Origin: Rhytidiadelphus loreus
Taxonomy: Eukaryota > Streptophyta > Bryopsida > Hypnales > Hylocomiaceae
Assembly: GCA_947034895.1 (NCBI GenBank)
Contig: OX344761.1
Coordinates: 31,074,863 to 31,138,862, forward strand
DNA: 64,000 nucleotides
Direction: 5' to 3'
Below are positions 27,401-42,400 of the stretch, piece by piece (position 1 is the stretch's first letter; every line of letters begins with the position of its first letter). Position numbers and translations under genes: made by a program. The notes under the pieces were generated by a model. It worked only from the letters and a program-made list of their open reading frames with translations. It was not told the DNA's origin and did no database searches.

Positions 27401-30400
27401 AGAATTCACAAAGTGGTATGATGTATATTTTAGAATTCAATCTTCACTTCAAACAAGGGCTACTTAAAATTGACTTAAAAAATTAAATGATATAAATTTT
27501 AAAAATTCCATTTCTAGAATCATACATTAAAATTTTTAATTAATAAACATTAATTGTTATTGTTATCTCACTTGACTTTTTAAACTTTTTAAACCATTGA
27601 AGAAGTCTAATTCTTTGAATTAAAGGAAATATACTTCAAAATAATCTACAATACAAAAGCCTACAACTAAGGCCAAATCTTTGCAAACCAAAGACTAGCA
27701 AAAATAATGACAAAAATTAATATCAATCTCTTAAAAAATCTATTAATTAGAAAAACGTTGCACATGAATTTGTTATTCAATGTTGAAATTCTTTTGATTT
27801 GTATTACTGAATTCATACATGAAGTTTTGGATGATTTCAAGAAAAACTTGTTGTATTTTTTTTATCATATTCTAAATGCTAGAATGTTTTTCAAGTACAA
27901 ATTTGAGAATAGTGATCCAATGCACTTGAAATTTATAGTGTAAGTGGATAGGTGGCCAATTTATATCTAGACCTAAATTTTTATCATTTTCTAAATTTAA
28001 TTTGGTATTGAATATTGACTTTTGAAATATGTCACACTTGTTGATTTAGAAGTTTGAAGTATCATTGATTATCCAGTACGAGGAATTTAGAATTGAAATT
28101 TGAAAGGAATGTGCTCCTATAGATTGATAGCTATTGCATAAAAGAATTTTAAAAACAATTGTTTATATATCGTATGGAAGTTCATAAAGTGAACTTTTTT
28201 GGGCACACATTCTAAAAAGTTAGAATGGGAAAAAATTTGATGATTTTTTTTAATGACCAATTTCATAGAATTTCAAAATGTAAAAGTTTTGTTTAATTTT
28301 TAAATAATTCTCTTATTCACTACAAATAAAAATGTCAAAATATCTAATTTTCAAGATTTTATATGTTTTAAATTTTCCTATGTAGAAAATTATTCTATGA
28401 TTGGTTTTCCTATAGTATAATCTTTATAATGATCAACAAAGTGTTTATATAATTCTTTGATTTTTATAAATGATTTCATAAATTTGCAATACTCTTTATC
28501 CCTAAATGATTTGGACTATGTTTTCACCAAAACCACTCCAAAACTACCATTCCTAGGACATGTACCAAATTTTAGAAAAAAGTTCATTTTCAAATACATG
28601 TAACCGTAGGATCTTGTAGTACACTAGTTTGAAAAGATGTGAAAAAAGATTAAAAAATTTCCACCATGTAGATTGCAAAATATTAGCATTTGAAGTGGCA
28701 AAAATCATTTTTTGGGCTTTGCAAAAACCCAAGTAGCTACACTTCACAAGGGCTCATTTGTATAAAAAGGAATGTCCAAAATGGTGGTTACTCTTTGGAT
28801 TCCTTCTTGAAAATTGAGTTAAATAAAGGAATTTAAAGTTTGTCTTAAAATAGAGATTTCATAACTACTTGCAAACTAAAACTTTTCATAACTTTCATCT
28901 CATTAATCAAAATGGAGTAATTCAAAGATTCGTGCGTATAAATAAATCTAGAGAACCAATTTCAAATTTTTATTTCCTTAAAATAACGATGTATAAAGAA
29001 GTTTATTTTTTCATAAATTGCCCGCCGAGCATTGAAAACAACATATCATGCAATAAGTTTTAAACCATGTAGTCAAAAGTTATGAAAATTGTTGGGCCTT
29101 AAAGCTAATCCTTAGGCACATATTGTGTAAAAAGTTCAAAGAAAACAAAGAAAAACTCCATTTAAAATGAGCTGCCAAAAAATGCAGTTTGGACCATTTA
29201 GGGGTCAAAGAATCACAAGTGTAGGAATAAACACAACAAAAGAGTAAGTTTTTCTTGTAGTCACCCTACTCAAAAATCTAATATAAAATAGAACTTTTTG
29301 TGTTCTATATTTATATTATTCGATTATATGATTTTTTCATTATAAAATTATATAAAACCATAATTAAAATATTAGAAATGCATTTCAAGCTTGATATCAA
29401 TATTGCAAAGATCAATGAGATATTGATTGAATATATTATAATTATAATTGCATCATTAAGGTATTTTTTATTATCATTGATACATTATGTGTTTTCCATT
29501 TTCAACTTTAAATATTAAATAATTTTTACAACCTCTAAAATGAATATTCACGGATGATCTTTTCAAATCTATGACTTGTGTTATACATGCTCAAATTTGC
29601 AAGTGCTCAATGTGAACCCCGACTTCCTAAATTTTTCTATAAGAAGCAATATATAGTCTATGCAATGGCTAGATTGTGTGATATTTTTAATCTCGAGATT
29701 TTATAGTTGTAATTTTCAACCAAGTAAAGTTTTTGTATTATTTTATTTTAAATTTCATCAATCATTACTTATGTAAGTCACATTAATCACCCCAATAGTC
29801 ATATCTTTGTTGAATATTATACTAATCCATCATGGAACTCATAATATTAAAAAACTTTGGCTTACTTGGTCTATAGAGTTTGTATGTAACTTCACTTGGT
29901 ATATAGTGCTAGAATCTCCTCCTCTTTGAATTTCAATAAAATTTAAAGAACCACTACTTGATCCAGTTACTGCAATACCCTATCAATATAGGCACATTTA
30001 AGAAAATTAGTGCATTATGTGATGTATTTTGATGACACCTACTACATTTGGAAACAAATAAGTGATAATGACAAAATAAATAAAGATAAACATCAAAACA
30101 TCAAAAACCTATACATTTCATTATTAATAGAAGAGGCAATAATGTTTAAATTCCAAAAATATTTATATTATTTTAAATAATTATTGAAAATTTATATTAA
30201 GATTTTCATAAAATGTTTTAAACATTGATTTTCAAATACAACAATAAAAACATGTTTGGAATCATTTGTAAAAACATCAATTGAACTTTTTATTAATTTG
30301 GTATTCTTCTATACAATGCATTCAATAAAATTTGGTATGAAATTTTTTTGGTTTAATTTAATAAGACCAATGTTTTTCATTTATGTATAAATTTTGACTC

Positions 30401-33400
30401 CATTAAAAAGAACGAAATCTTTTTGTTGGAAACTTATAATGCGCCTTTAGAGTACAAACAATTGGAGTTTTAAATGTACTAAAATAACCACTCACACAAA
30501 TAAGGTAATCCATTTCAATTAACCACCCCCTCCTAAAATAAATGAAAAAAACAATTTCAGAGACATATGCAAGGACAAGTACAAATGTTGAATACATGTA
30601 TGGAGCAAATACAAATATGTCCCATATTTCTTGGTAATGTTAGAACAATAGGAAAACATAAAAATTTTAAGTTCAAGAAAGTTTCTGAAAATTATACTAG
30701 AAACACAACATTCCATTTCAATTACCCCCCTCAAAATAAATGAAAACACCAATAACTAAGATACACTCCCTTAGTACTCAATCAAAAGAATAAACACCAT
30801 AGTTTTTTTAATTAAACAACATAATAAAAAGCTCTAAAAATCAATAGTTTGTAAATGATTTAATGTATCTCATAAATGTTTAATTTTAAGTTTTGAACAT
30901 GTTCTATTTATTATCTTTAAATTCTAAATTATCTCATACAAACTCTCATAAATGTTTAAGTTTTAAGTTTAATTTTAAGTTTAGAACATTTTAAGTTTGA
31001 AGAAGATAACAACTCTTACAATTTGAATGTTAGTATAGGTAAATCATATTATACCCAAATTCAATGCATTATACAATATAAATTGATAAAAAGGAATTTA
31101 GAGGGGCTCATGCAGGAAGATATAATGATTTCTATATATCTAGTAAATAACATACAAACATTTCCTTGGAAATTTCCCATGCAATTATCTGTAGCAATTT
31201 CTATAATATGATAGAAATATCCTATCAATAATGAGTTTATATCATAATTTTTTTACCCCTATTTGGACATATGAAATTAATAATGTTCAAGGTGCCTTTT
31301 AAATATTTATATTGGTCAATAAATAATCTATGCAAAATAACAAGGAATAAAATGTTTTTCTAATAACCCTTGATTTTTATGCTATAATGATTTTTTTTTT
31401 TTAAATTTTAATCCAAAATATAATTGCTTTGGTAAACAAAATATAAGGATGAAAGCACAAAATTGACAATATTTGACTCATGTTAGAAAATATACAATTT
31501 AGTCAGAGCATTGACATTTTTATTTCTAAATGAATAAATCAACTAAAATTTCAATTGTAACCAATTGCAAAAAATATAATTCAGATTTATGATTAAATTT
31601 AAGAAGAAAGTGTTTGGAACTAGATTTGAAATAGATCTATAAAAAATTTCAAAATTTAGGAATATAGATAATTTATAATCTTCATGCTTGATTTCTATTC
31701 TTTTGGTGCAAACTTCTAAGAAAATTGCACACATTTATGTTTTGGTGAATATCCTAGGTCTTTTAAAGGTTAGTTTTTGGCTTACAATTTTAAATATGGA
31801 ACCAAATTCTAGTTTGGAGGAGAAAACAAGCTACTAGCTACAAGTTGTTGTCATTTCAATAAAATACAAAGATTGGACAAAGGTTATAATTACAAATTTA
31901 AGAAAAGGTTCTACATATTTTTTAAAAAGGAGATAATATCTCTGTCAGTCAAATTATAATATTTTGGCACATATTTTTTGACCAAAATACTAAAGTATAG
32001 GCAGTAGAGAATGCAAGAGACTATAGAAAGTTATTTATTTGGATAAAGGATTTGAATTAATTAAGCAAAAATCTATTTAATTTTTACTAATTTATAAATT
32101 TAATAGGATTTTGAATTAAATCTTGATATTCTTTTACAAATTTCATAATTCAAGAAACAAACAAGTTTATAAAGCTAGACTACATACATCAATATCACTA
32201 AGAATGCATAAAGATAATTGAGATGATTTAAAAGCTTGGCATGATATTTCTTTGCCCCAATCTACTGACCATATTCGAATTGTTCCATCTTTTCCACATG
32301 TCACTAAGAACTTGCCTCCTCTGCACATTTACAACAAAAATCTAGAAATGATTATCACTTCATAAATTTTATTTTGTTGTTCTACATGAGAAAAATTAAT
32401 TAATTTTATCTATTATTATCTATTAAATATGACTATATCATGGCTTGTTTTTTTAAAGTGATAAATATATATGTATATTTATAAAGCAAAATAATGTATT
32501 TTTTCAAAAAATTCAATGTTCTAAATAAAAAGATTGTTTAGAAAAATCTAAAATAAAAATTGACATTTTACAATTGAAGTTGTAAATTTTTTACTACTTA
32601 AATCAATAAATCAAATTTTGTAAGATTACATTTGATTGGTAATTCTTTGATTGGTAATTACAAGAGTCGTGATCCATTTTTTTTTTGAGGCAATCAAGTT
32701 TTTAAGTTCTCTTGCCATAACTTTAGAGTTATAAAGGTAGTAATGACTATTTTGATTTTTTTACAATCTGAAAAGTATTATTTATATTCTTCTATTGAAT
32801 GTTGCACTTGCCAATTTGGATTTTTTAATAAAATTTCTAATTCAAAAAAATAAACTAGAATATGAATATTGGATTTTAGGTCTTTTTGAATTATAGAAAC
32901 TACTCAAAAGATTTTTACAAATAGAAAAATCTTTGTCATGCTCACATGTTCAAACCCTTAAAAACTAAGAAGTACAATCTGGGCTTTTGAAAATTTGGAC
33001 AAGCCATTGTAAAATAAAAAAACAATTCGCTTTCTAATTCTTTTTAGAGACTACATACTATGTTACTAGCTTTCTAGAGTACTAGTTTGTGCTCAATTTG
33101 ACTAAGCCAACGTAGAATTACAAAGTAAAATGAGTTTTCAGTCTAAACCAAGACAACTAAAATAAATACTATTTTGATTATTTTTTTTCTTACAATTGTA
33201 GCATCATATAGCTAACTCATTGAAAATATATTATGCTAAAATTTCAAATAAATAAACCTAATTTATTACAAGATATTTACTTTGAAACTTTGACAAACAA
33301 AATTCCATGATTGCATGCATATTTCATCTTTCTAATTTTTTCTAGAAAAATTTATGCATCCCACAACTTCTACAAGTTCATGATTTTCTTGAAATTTAGT

Positions 33401-36400
33401 TAAAAATATTATTAAGATGTCTTAGTGGTTTTACTAATTTTATTGATTTTGTATTTTACTATAATTCCAAAAGTTCCTTGAAATATTTGAAAGACAAAAC
33501 AATGCTCCATCATGTGTCAAAAGGAATTGTGTTATTGAAATTTAAGCATCATGATTTTGCAACTGGTGAGATATTTTACTATGAAAATTATAGAAAACAT
33601 TCTCCAACAAGTTAGCTGAGAAATCTCACAATAGAATTAACAAGGAAAAACATTATGATTTAAGGGCCATTCTTATTTTCATCTTTCAACCTCCATATTT
33701 CTTGTTGCTCACATCTAAAGCTCAAATTGATTGAATTTGAATTTATGCAAGTGCAATTAGCTTAGAAGTTTCAATTTAATCCATTATGTGATAAGTGCAT
33801 TTATTCATGTGAGATGGAAGTATAGACATGTAGGTCAAATCACACTCAAATGGACCACAAAAGAGGTTAGACACATTGAAATCTGCAATGTATTTTCTTT
33901 GTAGCTATTGTTTTTAAAGGCTAATCTATTATATTTAGTGATTTTAGTCCTTTTCTACTAGTAGTCCAAGTTATGTTAAGACTCATATTTTTTTATTTAC
34001 AGAAAAATCTAAACTTCTTTACTAAAGTTGGAATTGAAGTTTAGATGTTAGCATGTCAAGGTTTTCAATGGTAGAAAAGGGATCTAATTTCTAATGAATA
34101 ATAATGTCATTGAATAAAATAAAATTATGTGCATATATATTCATATGATAGAGTAGAAAAGGACTCATCTGCTACAATTTGAATATTTTTTCATTTTCTA
34201 TAATATTTAGAAGTAAAAACATGTGAACGTTCTTTTTAATATAAAAACTAATCCAAATGATGATTGTGATAAAACAAAAAGTGCTTATATTATTTACATC
34301 AAGGTCCCTATGAAATCTCTTTTTGAAATTGAATGTTGAATTTTTTTTAAAGACTAAATTAGTAGTTTGTCAAAAATCAATAAATTGATTAAAAAATTTA
34401 GATAAAAATATATATTTAAAGTGCTATATTGTAGGAAAGACACTAAATTTAGACTTAAAATTGGTGATTTATATCTTTGAAAGATTTTCTTCATGAAACT
34501 TTTTCTTCATTGCTTTAAAGGGATACATTTCTCTACTTTTCTTCCATAAATTTTTGAAAATAATAACAACATCAAAGTAATTGAGAGCTTCAAAAGATAA
34601 GATAAGGACTCAAGTCTTATGCTACAAAAGTAATCCCAATGGTACCTTTGAGTGTGGTTTGACCCATGTGGTGAAACATGTAGAATAACCCCATTGTTCT
34701 CTTTAATTTTAACACAATTCATTAAAAAAAAATTCAATTAGAAATCATTGTTTTTCAAATGAGAAAACAAAATGAAAAGGATTTATTCATTGTTTTAGAA
34801 GATTATTATTTCTTATTTCTACAACATCTACTTTAGTCCAATGGTGCACTTAGAGGCTAATCCCTAATGACTTGCACAACCATTTTGTGATCGTTCTTTG
34901 TCTTTAGGCATCATTTTTAGACAAAAGAAAACTTTATTATTCTAGATTTGTGTTTATAGTGTGCATATTAATGTGGTTTCTCATTGTATAGGTGTATTGC
35001 AAATTAAAATTGTTATTGCTGGACTTTTTTTACAATTGAATGAACATAAAGTGTGAAATATCATTAAAATTTTCAATAATTATTTTCATTAGAAAGTTAT
35101 GATGCTTTTAGGATTGAATCTTCGGTTGTCTTTTAGCAATTTAATGTTAGATGAAAATTTGGGAAATAAAACAAAACTCACATGTTAAAAATATTAATTA
35201 TGCTTTTGGTAAATAATAAAAGTTTAAATTTATTAAAATTGATTTGACAAATATCTATATTTTTTTCAAATTTTACCACATAGATATTCTCTATTCATGA
35301 TGCAAAACACATTCAATTGTAATGAAAACATCAAAAAAATTATAGAGTATATGTTTTATTGCACATCTAGGTTTTGTACAAGACCCTTGGGTCATTGGTA
35401 CAAAGTAATCTATATTTGTCTTCATATTTCATTAATTTGGCAATTCTGAGAATTTTACACAAGGATTATATGTGTTCAAACAATTAATTTTTTCAATCAA
35501 TACATAAAATTTTCTTCATTCAATCTAATGATATATAATTTTTTTAATTTAAACTTTCTAAGTATGATCAATCAAAAATTGTCATTTTAGAATCATGTAT
35601 CTTTAGTCCTTATAAGGTTAACAAGCAAAATCTAATTCACTTAGTGAGTACAAATTTACTAACCTGATGAAGCTTATGGCTAAAATGGGACCATCATGGA
35701 AATGACTTTGCCACATGACCTCCACCAATCTATCATTTGCCTCTTGTGGTTTGACCTTGGTTCCAATGAGAGTTTGAAGATTCAAAGCATCAATTTTGAT
35801 AGTAGTAATGAAGCCTTTGGATGATCCTAACAAAAGTTGTTTTTCATCTCTACGATATTCTGCAGAAACAATAGTTCCAATTACCACATGAAGCTCTTCA
35901 ACAATACGATAGTCATTTGGATCAATAGGCTCGTATTCATCTTCAACCACTTCTATAGGCTTTTCATCCTTTCTTGGTCTTCCTTTTTTTTTGGGTGCTA
36001 CTTCAATTGGCTTAACTTTTTTCACTCTTACAGGAAATCCGATCCAATAACAACTTCCACTTATTCCAATAGCCACAAGGTGATTTTGTCCAACGCATAC
36101 TTCAATAATTTGTTCTGCTTCTACAATTTTAAATAGAATTTTGCATTCACTTGTTATCAAGGGTTTTTCTTGTGTATTATCAAACTTGGGATATGGTTTT
36201 TTAACATCAAAGCTTAAAATTTCACCATCCATGCATCCAACATAGATCATATCACCATTAGGTGCCCAACAATGACAATGTGGTTTATAAGGTTCCATTT
36301 GAAATATATATTCTTTCCATGTTGTCACCTACATCCATATAATTGCAAACCCTTATTTCATCTAGCACTATTCTCATTTTAAGCATATTTTATGCATTAT

Positions 36401-39400
36401 TTGGATGCTTGATTTCTCTTAGAAAAATTGGCTTAGATAAGGAAAGCAAGGAGTATTCTATTGAATTATCAAATATACTCATTTACAAGAAGTGAATATA
36501 ATCATAAGGTAAAATCTTGGGGAGACTTGTAAGATAATTCTATTAGTTGAAATAAATTTTATGAACTTTTTGAGCAACAAATACAAAAAATTTAGTGTTT
36601 TAAAGTAAGAGTCTAAATTTTGTTCACCCCTTGTCAAAACAATCTTGTTTTGTAGTTTTAGATAAGCTCTAATTCTATTATATAAAAAACTTATTGATTT
36701 GTGAGATTAGATTCCAAATTACTATTCTATGATTGTTTTTAAATATTTTCTCAAAGTATATTTATTTATTTATTTTTAACAAAACCTAGTACCATTTTTT
36801 TGCAAATAATCTTATTCCAAATTTTTTATGCAATTTGGCCATTCACATATATTTTTAAATATATCTTTAAAAAATTATATATAATTTTCTATTATTATTT
36901 ATAGAAAAATTAAAAAATTGGTGAAATTTTATATACAAATTTATTTATCTTCAATTAAATCCTTCGTAAAACCATAAAATTCTAAAAAAATACATAATAA
37001 ATTCAAATTTTAAAAGAAGCACAAGTTACTTTAATATAAAGAGTAATTTTACATATTTTGCATAAAACAAAGGCATAATTTATTAGAATTTTGATAGGAA
37101 TACATGCTATATTACACTATTTTGGAGTTGAATTTTAGAATTTGCAAATGCAATAAAATCTTCAATATGTAAGTTCAAATTTTAGAATTAAAGAAAAATT
37201 GATATTCAATCAAATTTATTTATAACTTAGTTTATTTATTTATTTGAATTGAAACCATAAAAGTTGAATGGTGGATTGCCTTCAATATCTACAAAAACTC
37301 TTAAGAACTTGAGACAAAAGTTTCGTTTTACTTTATTAACAATTAGATGAAATTTGACCACAAGATCTTGTAGCTTTGTTGAGAGTAATTATTTTCAAGA
37401 ATTCAAGTTATTTGATTTTATAATTTCAAAATTATATTAGTCAAAATGATTTTTTTGCCAATAGAAAAAAAAATGAAAAATACTTTGACAACATGTAGTT
37501 TGGTCAAGAAACTTAGAATGATGGATTATTATGTGACCAATTGAAAGTAAAGAAATTGAAAATACGCATACTAAAATTCAAGACCTTTCAATCATTTTTA
37601 CATTTTTGGTGAGCCTTGTAAAAATTTCAATTCCATTGTTTGTATAGAGACGTTATTGTGTTTTGAAGAATTTTGAACAAGAAGCCCCAAAGAAAAAATT
37701 AGCCATCACAAAATGGTCTTGTAGGCTATTAGGGATTCAACAAACACTTCAGAATACGTAGAAAAAAATTGATGACATTAATAATAATTTGGGATTCAAC
37801 AATAGGACCTTGGCTTACACTACTAGAAGAATGTGTCGTAACTTTTCTTTAGAAAATTGACTACATAGATTATAAAATTATAGTACTTGAAATGTTGAAA
37901 ATAATTTTTTTTACTTCTCAAATAATAAGAAAAACAAACTCTAAATCTTTCTGGCTTCAACTTTTACACTATAAAGATTTGAAGGTTTTTGTGTTGTGTT
38001 TTAAAATAAAATTCAAAATCAATAGGGGATTTCATTTTTTAACAAATCTTGTTTTACTATTTGAAAATGCATCAAGATGAAAGGAAAAAATACCTTTCTA
38101 AAAGATTTAATATAAAATTGAAGAATGTTAATATAAATATTGACATTATTCTAGCAAATAATCTACGTCAAGTTTTCTTTTTTATCTTTAAAAATTGTAA
38201 AAATTAAAGAGAAGGGTAGACATTATATGATATTTTTCCTATGAATACCTATAACTCTAAGCCAATAAAACTCTCATATTTCTACCTTCAAGATAAATAT
38301 TGAATGAATAAAAGATTCTTTTATTGATGTTGATTTGTTCTTAAAAAGATCATTTTTTTCTTTTAAGAGATCAATAGAATTTTCAAGGTTCAATGAAAAA
38401 AATTGTACAAGTGGAAAGATAATACATTCCTACATCTCCAAAAAAATCTCCAAAATTACCATAAAATTTGATATAGTGGGAATCTAAGCAAAATCTTCAA
38501 AATCTAATTTATCAACTTTGATCTTTTAGGGATAGAATATTTTAAAATGAAATAAGTGCATTCAAGAGTATCTATATCCAATTGAGTCCCCTATGTACAA
38601 TTACTCAAGATTTATAGATTGAAATATTATATGTATATAGATAGAGGGTAGCAAAGGGCTTACATTTTGAATGTACTCAACATAGGGTTTAAATCACCCT
38701 CAAATATATAAAAATATACAAGTCTAGAAGAGAGATTTGTCAAAGATAGAATCTTTGAAATCAATTTATCCCGTGATTGGAGTTGGATATGCACTATTGA
38801 AAACATGGTTCACTACCGGTCTAATTGAGCAAAGGGATCTATTTGTCTTCTTGGTCTTAATGGACCTTTTTTTCTTAATGAGTATTGGATCTAAATTTTG
38901 ACAAGATCTACATGCTAAAACCCTTGCTTCAAGAAGTTCTTTTGCAAAGGTTTAGCATTGAAGTTTGGTAAGAACTTGCTAATTAAGCATGTAGCCTTAT
39001 TTCATTTGCTATAAAAGACAACAAAATTAATTCACTAGGATTTAATTCCTTAAAAGGATGCTACAACCACTTTGGGGATAAATTATGACAAAGTCCTTGT
39101 AGTTTGACAATGCAAATTTGATGATTTTCATGCATTTTTGGCTAATGTTTTAGTGAATTTGAGATGAATTAATGAATTGAAGTTTACTGAACTTAAGTCT
39201 ATATTTTTTTTCAATTTGAAAATTTTCTAAAATTGTATATTTACTTGGCAATTTGATATTAAAGCATATAACTATAGCCTATGCATTTTTCAAATATAAA
39301 ATTACATGCAAGATTATTTTATACTATGACATTCTATTCTATAATATACACATTTTGTGAAAATTTTAAGCTTACCTAGAAAAATTGGTATTTGTAATTA

Positions 39401-42400
39401 TTTAATTTCTTATTTCAACAAAAATTAATAGAATTTCACAAAAAAATATAATTTTTGCAACTTATTGAAGGCATGTTATTTTATTTGTAAAAGAAAAGAA
39501 GTAAGTTCCATTTAGATGTTGTATCCAAGTAGAGCTTCAATTTTGAAAATGGTTGAAGTTCTACAATTTGGATTTTGGAACATCCTTTCAAAATCAAGGA
39601 TTTGTTCTAAAGTCACATAGTAAAGCATCATAATTGAATTTCCTTTTTCCTTTTAAATGATTTATACATTTCAAATTTATTAAATGAGACTAATTTTTGT
39701 CTATAAATGTAGAAAATTTGAGATAATTTCATGACTTGTTATGAAGGGTTATTTTTTTATAACTAGAAAAAGTTACTTAATATAAAACATTCTTCTACTT
39801 CTTGAAATATGGATTTAAAAAATCATCTATACTATAAAAATGTTAAAAAATTAATCCAAGGATATAACAAAAAAGAGTTTTTGTGTTTGGGACATGATTT
39901 CATACATTCATTGATCAAAATTATAACACTTGGTCTTTAAGGGATTAAAAGGTTAAGGAATTAAGACAAAAAGGTCAAAGATTTGGAATGAATCTTACAC
40001 ACATACTTCTATAAGAAAACCATGCACGTATGATAATTTTTATTTATCAAAATACAAAAATATTTATGCATTCAATAAAAATAAAAATAAACTATATATG
40101 AATAATCTCAAATTTTGATAAGCATTAAAAAAAAATTCAATTATATTACTAAAATTATTCCATCTAAATACTAGTCTAAAATGTAAACCCCATGATTATG
40201 AGAAAATAAGATTAATGATGCATACTTCTATGACATAAAATTTGAAAATTCATAGTTCATTTCTACTATAACTCCAAAAAATATAAAAAGGCCATATTTG
40301 TTAAATTGAGACTTTTTGTAGATTTTGAGATAGAATGCTAATTATTGAAAAATTCATTAAAAAAATAATAATGTTCAAATAGTGATTCTATAATGAAATT
40401 TCAAAAGTTGGTGTTGTTACTTTTTTATAAAAAAATACTAGTAAAGAGATAAAGCAAATTATCCTTAAGTCGAGGATAAAAATGAAACTACGAAAAGTCT
40501 CAATATAATGAATATGACCTTAATTTAATTAACAAATTTTTATAAATTCTCTTTCAATGGCCAAGAAGATTCAACAATAATTAAGATAATTTTATAATAG
40601 TTAAAATATACTTTGTATTTAGATGCTTATTTATACAAATTTAGGTATAGTTGTCTAACATAGTAGCTAAGGCATTTAATGATTTAAAAAGATTATATGA
40701 TAGCATTATTTGGAATCCTTGAAGTAAAAAAAAACATTGTGGCTTGAAAGCCAAATTAGGTTATCACTTTGAAAGTCAAATTAATGATTTGCATGCCAAG
40801 GTACATAAGTTTTTTTTGTCACAATGCCTTAAAAAATTTGATCATCTTGAAAAATGCCCATTTTAAATGTACATTGAATGTGAGATGAAGGACAAAATTA
40901 TGGAAGATCAAGTTTTTTCAAGCTACATAATCACCTAAAAATAACTTAATTAAAAATCTTTGAGTCATTGACTTTACACCAAATTAGTATTTTTAAATTT
41001 TTAATATTTTAAATTTTAAGCAATCATTCGGATCACCGCGCTCCCCCCCCAAGAGGGGAGATTCGTAAATTTCGGATCTTGGGAATCCGAGGCGCTCGCT
41101 CTTGTTTCGATCAAATCTTAGGTTTATTGACTGTGCGTGAGGTTGACTTAGCGAGATTCTTCAAGCACTGAACTTTGCAATTCTTCTGACACCAGTTTTA
41201 TCGATTTTGGACCTCCGAACTGCTGTTTCTTTGCTCCATCGACCCAGGCTGTGGAAGTGTGGTGCGGATCGTCGAAGCAGGCCTGTGGGTCATGTTTTTG
41301 CAGATCTCCTGTTCAGGACACCGCGCATTCATATTGGAAGTACCTACGCACTCAAGCTTGCGTACCTCCTTGGGGTACGGGTGGTGTCTCTACGTGAGTC
41401 ACTCGAGTGAAGGTGTTTAGATTCTCAACCTCCCAATTGCTGCCTTGTACGTCGTTTGTCATTCTTGTTCGGTAGTTCAACTAGCGGGTAACTCACGGAA
41501 GGTATCAGTCTTCCTTGTACATCGTTTGTCATTTTTGTTCGGTAGTTCAACTAGTGGGTAACTTACGGAAGGTATCAGTCTTCCGTATCTTTGGGTGGAT
41601 CTCAGAATGTCGTACAAAGATGCCGTCCGTCGGGGTAAACCATATTCTGCAGACGAATTTTTTGATCTGCACCGCCAACATGGTAGACAAGTTCAGTCAG
41701 GTTATTTTATCCGCCCTTATCATGACGCGCCTGCTAGTTCTGCCCGTCTTGATAGCATAGCACGGCCGCATCGACATCGCTCCAATGCGTTCCCAGAGCC
41801 ACGTTTCGCATCTCCTGATCGACCGTATACAATGCAAAATCAGCTCCAGCAAAACCTCGATCAGCACCGTAACTTCATGGCGCCCGAAGCTAGCCCAGAC
41901 AATCGGGATCAAGACAGTCGGGGTCAAGCACGGATCCCTCCCCGCGGCGATGCTGCAGATTCACGAGGTCGCTGGCGATGGCGAGATCCACAATTTACGG
42001 ATCTAGGTAACCCTAGGCAGACCCGGTTCCAACCAAATATCGATCAGTTTCAAAACCAACCGACCTTGGTAGCTGTTCATGACAATCAGAGCCATGCCTG
42101 GACCTTCCCTCGCGACGGTGCTGCATTAGCTAGGCAACAAAGGGACACCAGATTCCAAGACAGGGTCCGTCCATGCGATGATTTCCGCGTGAGAGCCGCA
42201 GACAGATATGAGCGGGAGGATCTGTTCCGTGAGGGGGCCCGCGACGGAGTTCAAGAGGTTCCACTACTTGATGAATTCAACTCTGCATTGCAACAACACG
42301 TTCGGGGCCAGCAAAATGTCCCTCCTCGCGACGTCGCCCCCAACACGATTCCTCCAGTATACAGCTCAGCCCGGGATCCTCTGCGCGTCGTCGGCCTCAA

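Noticed and set aside
30507..30751. Direct C-rich repeats as a CRISPR-like or regulatory array
   Set aside because: Only two copies in eukaryotic AT-rich intron; no array structure.
41207..41410. A 67-codon frame in the LINE 5' region
   Set aside because: Upstream of ORF1 with no recognisable domain; could be a uORF but nothing supports translation.
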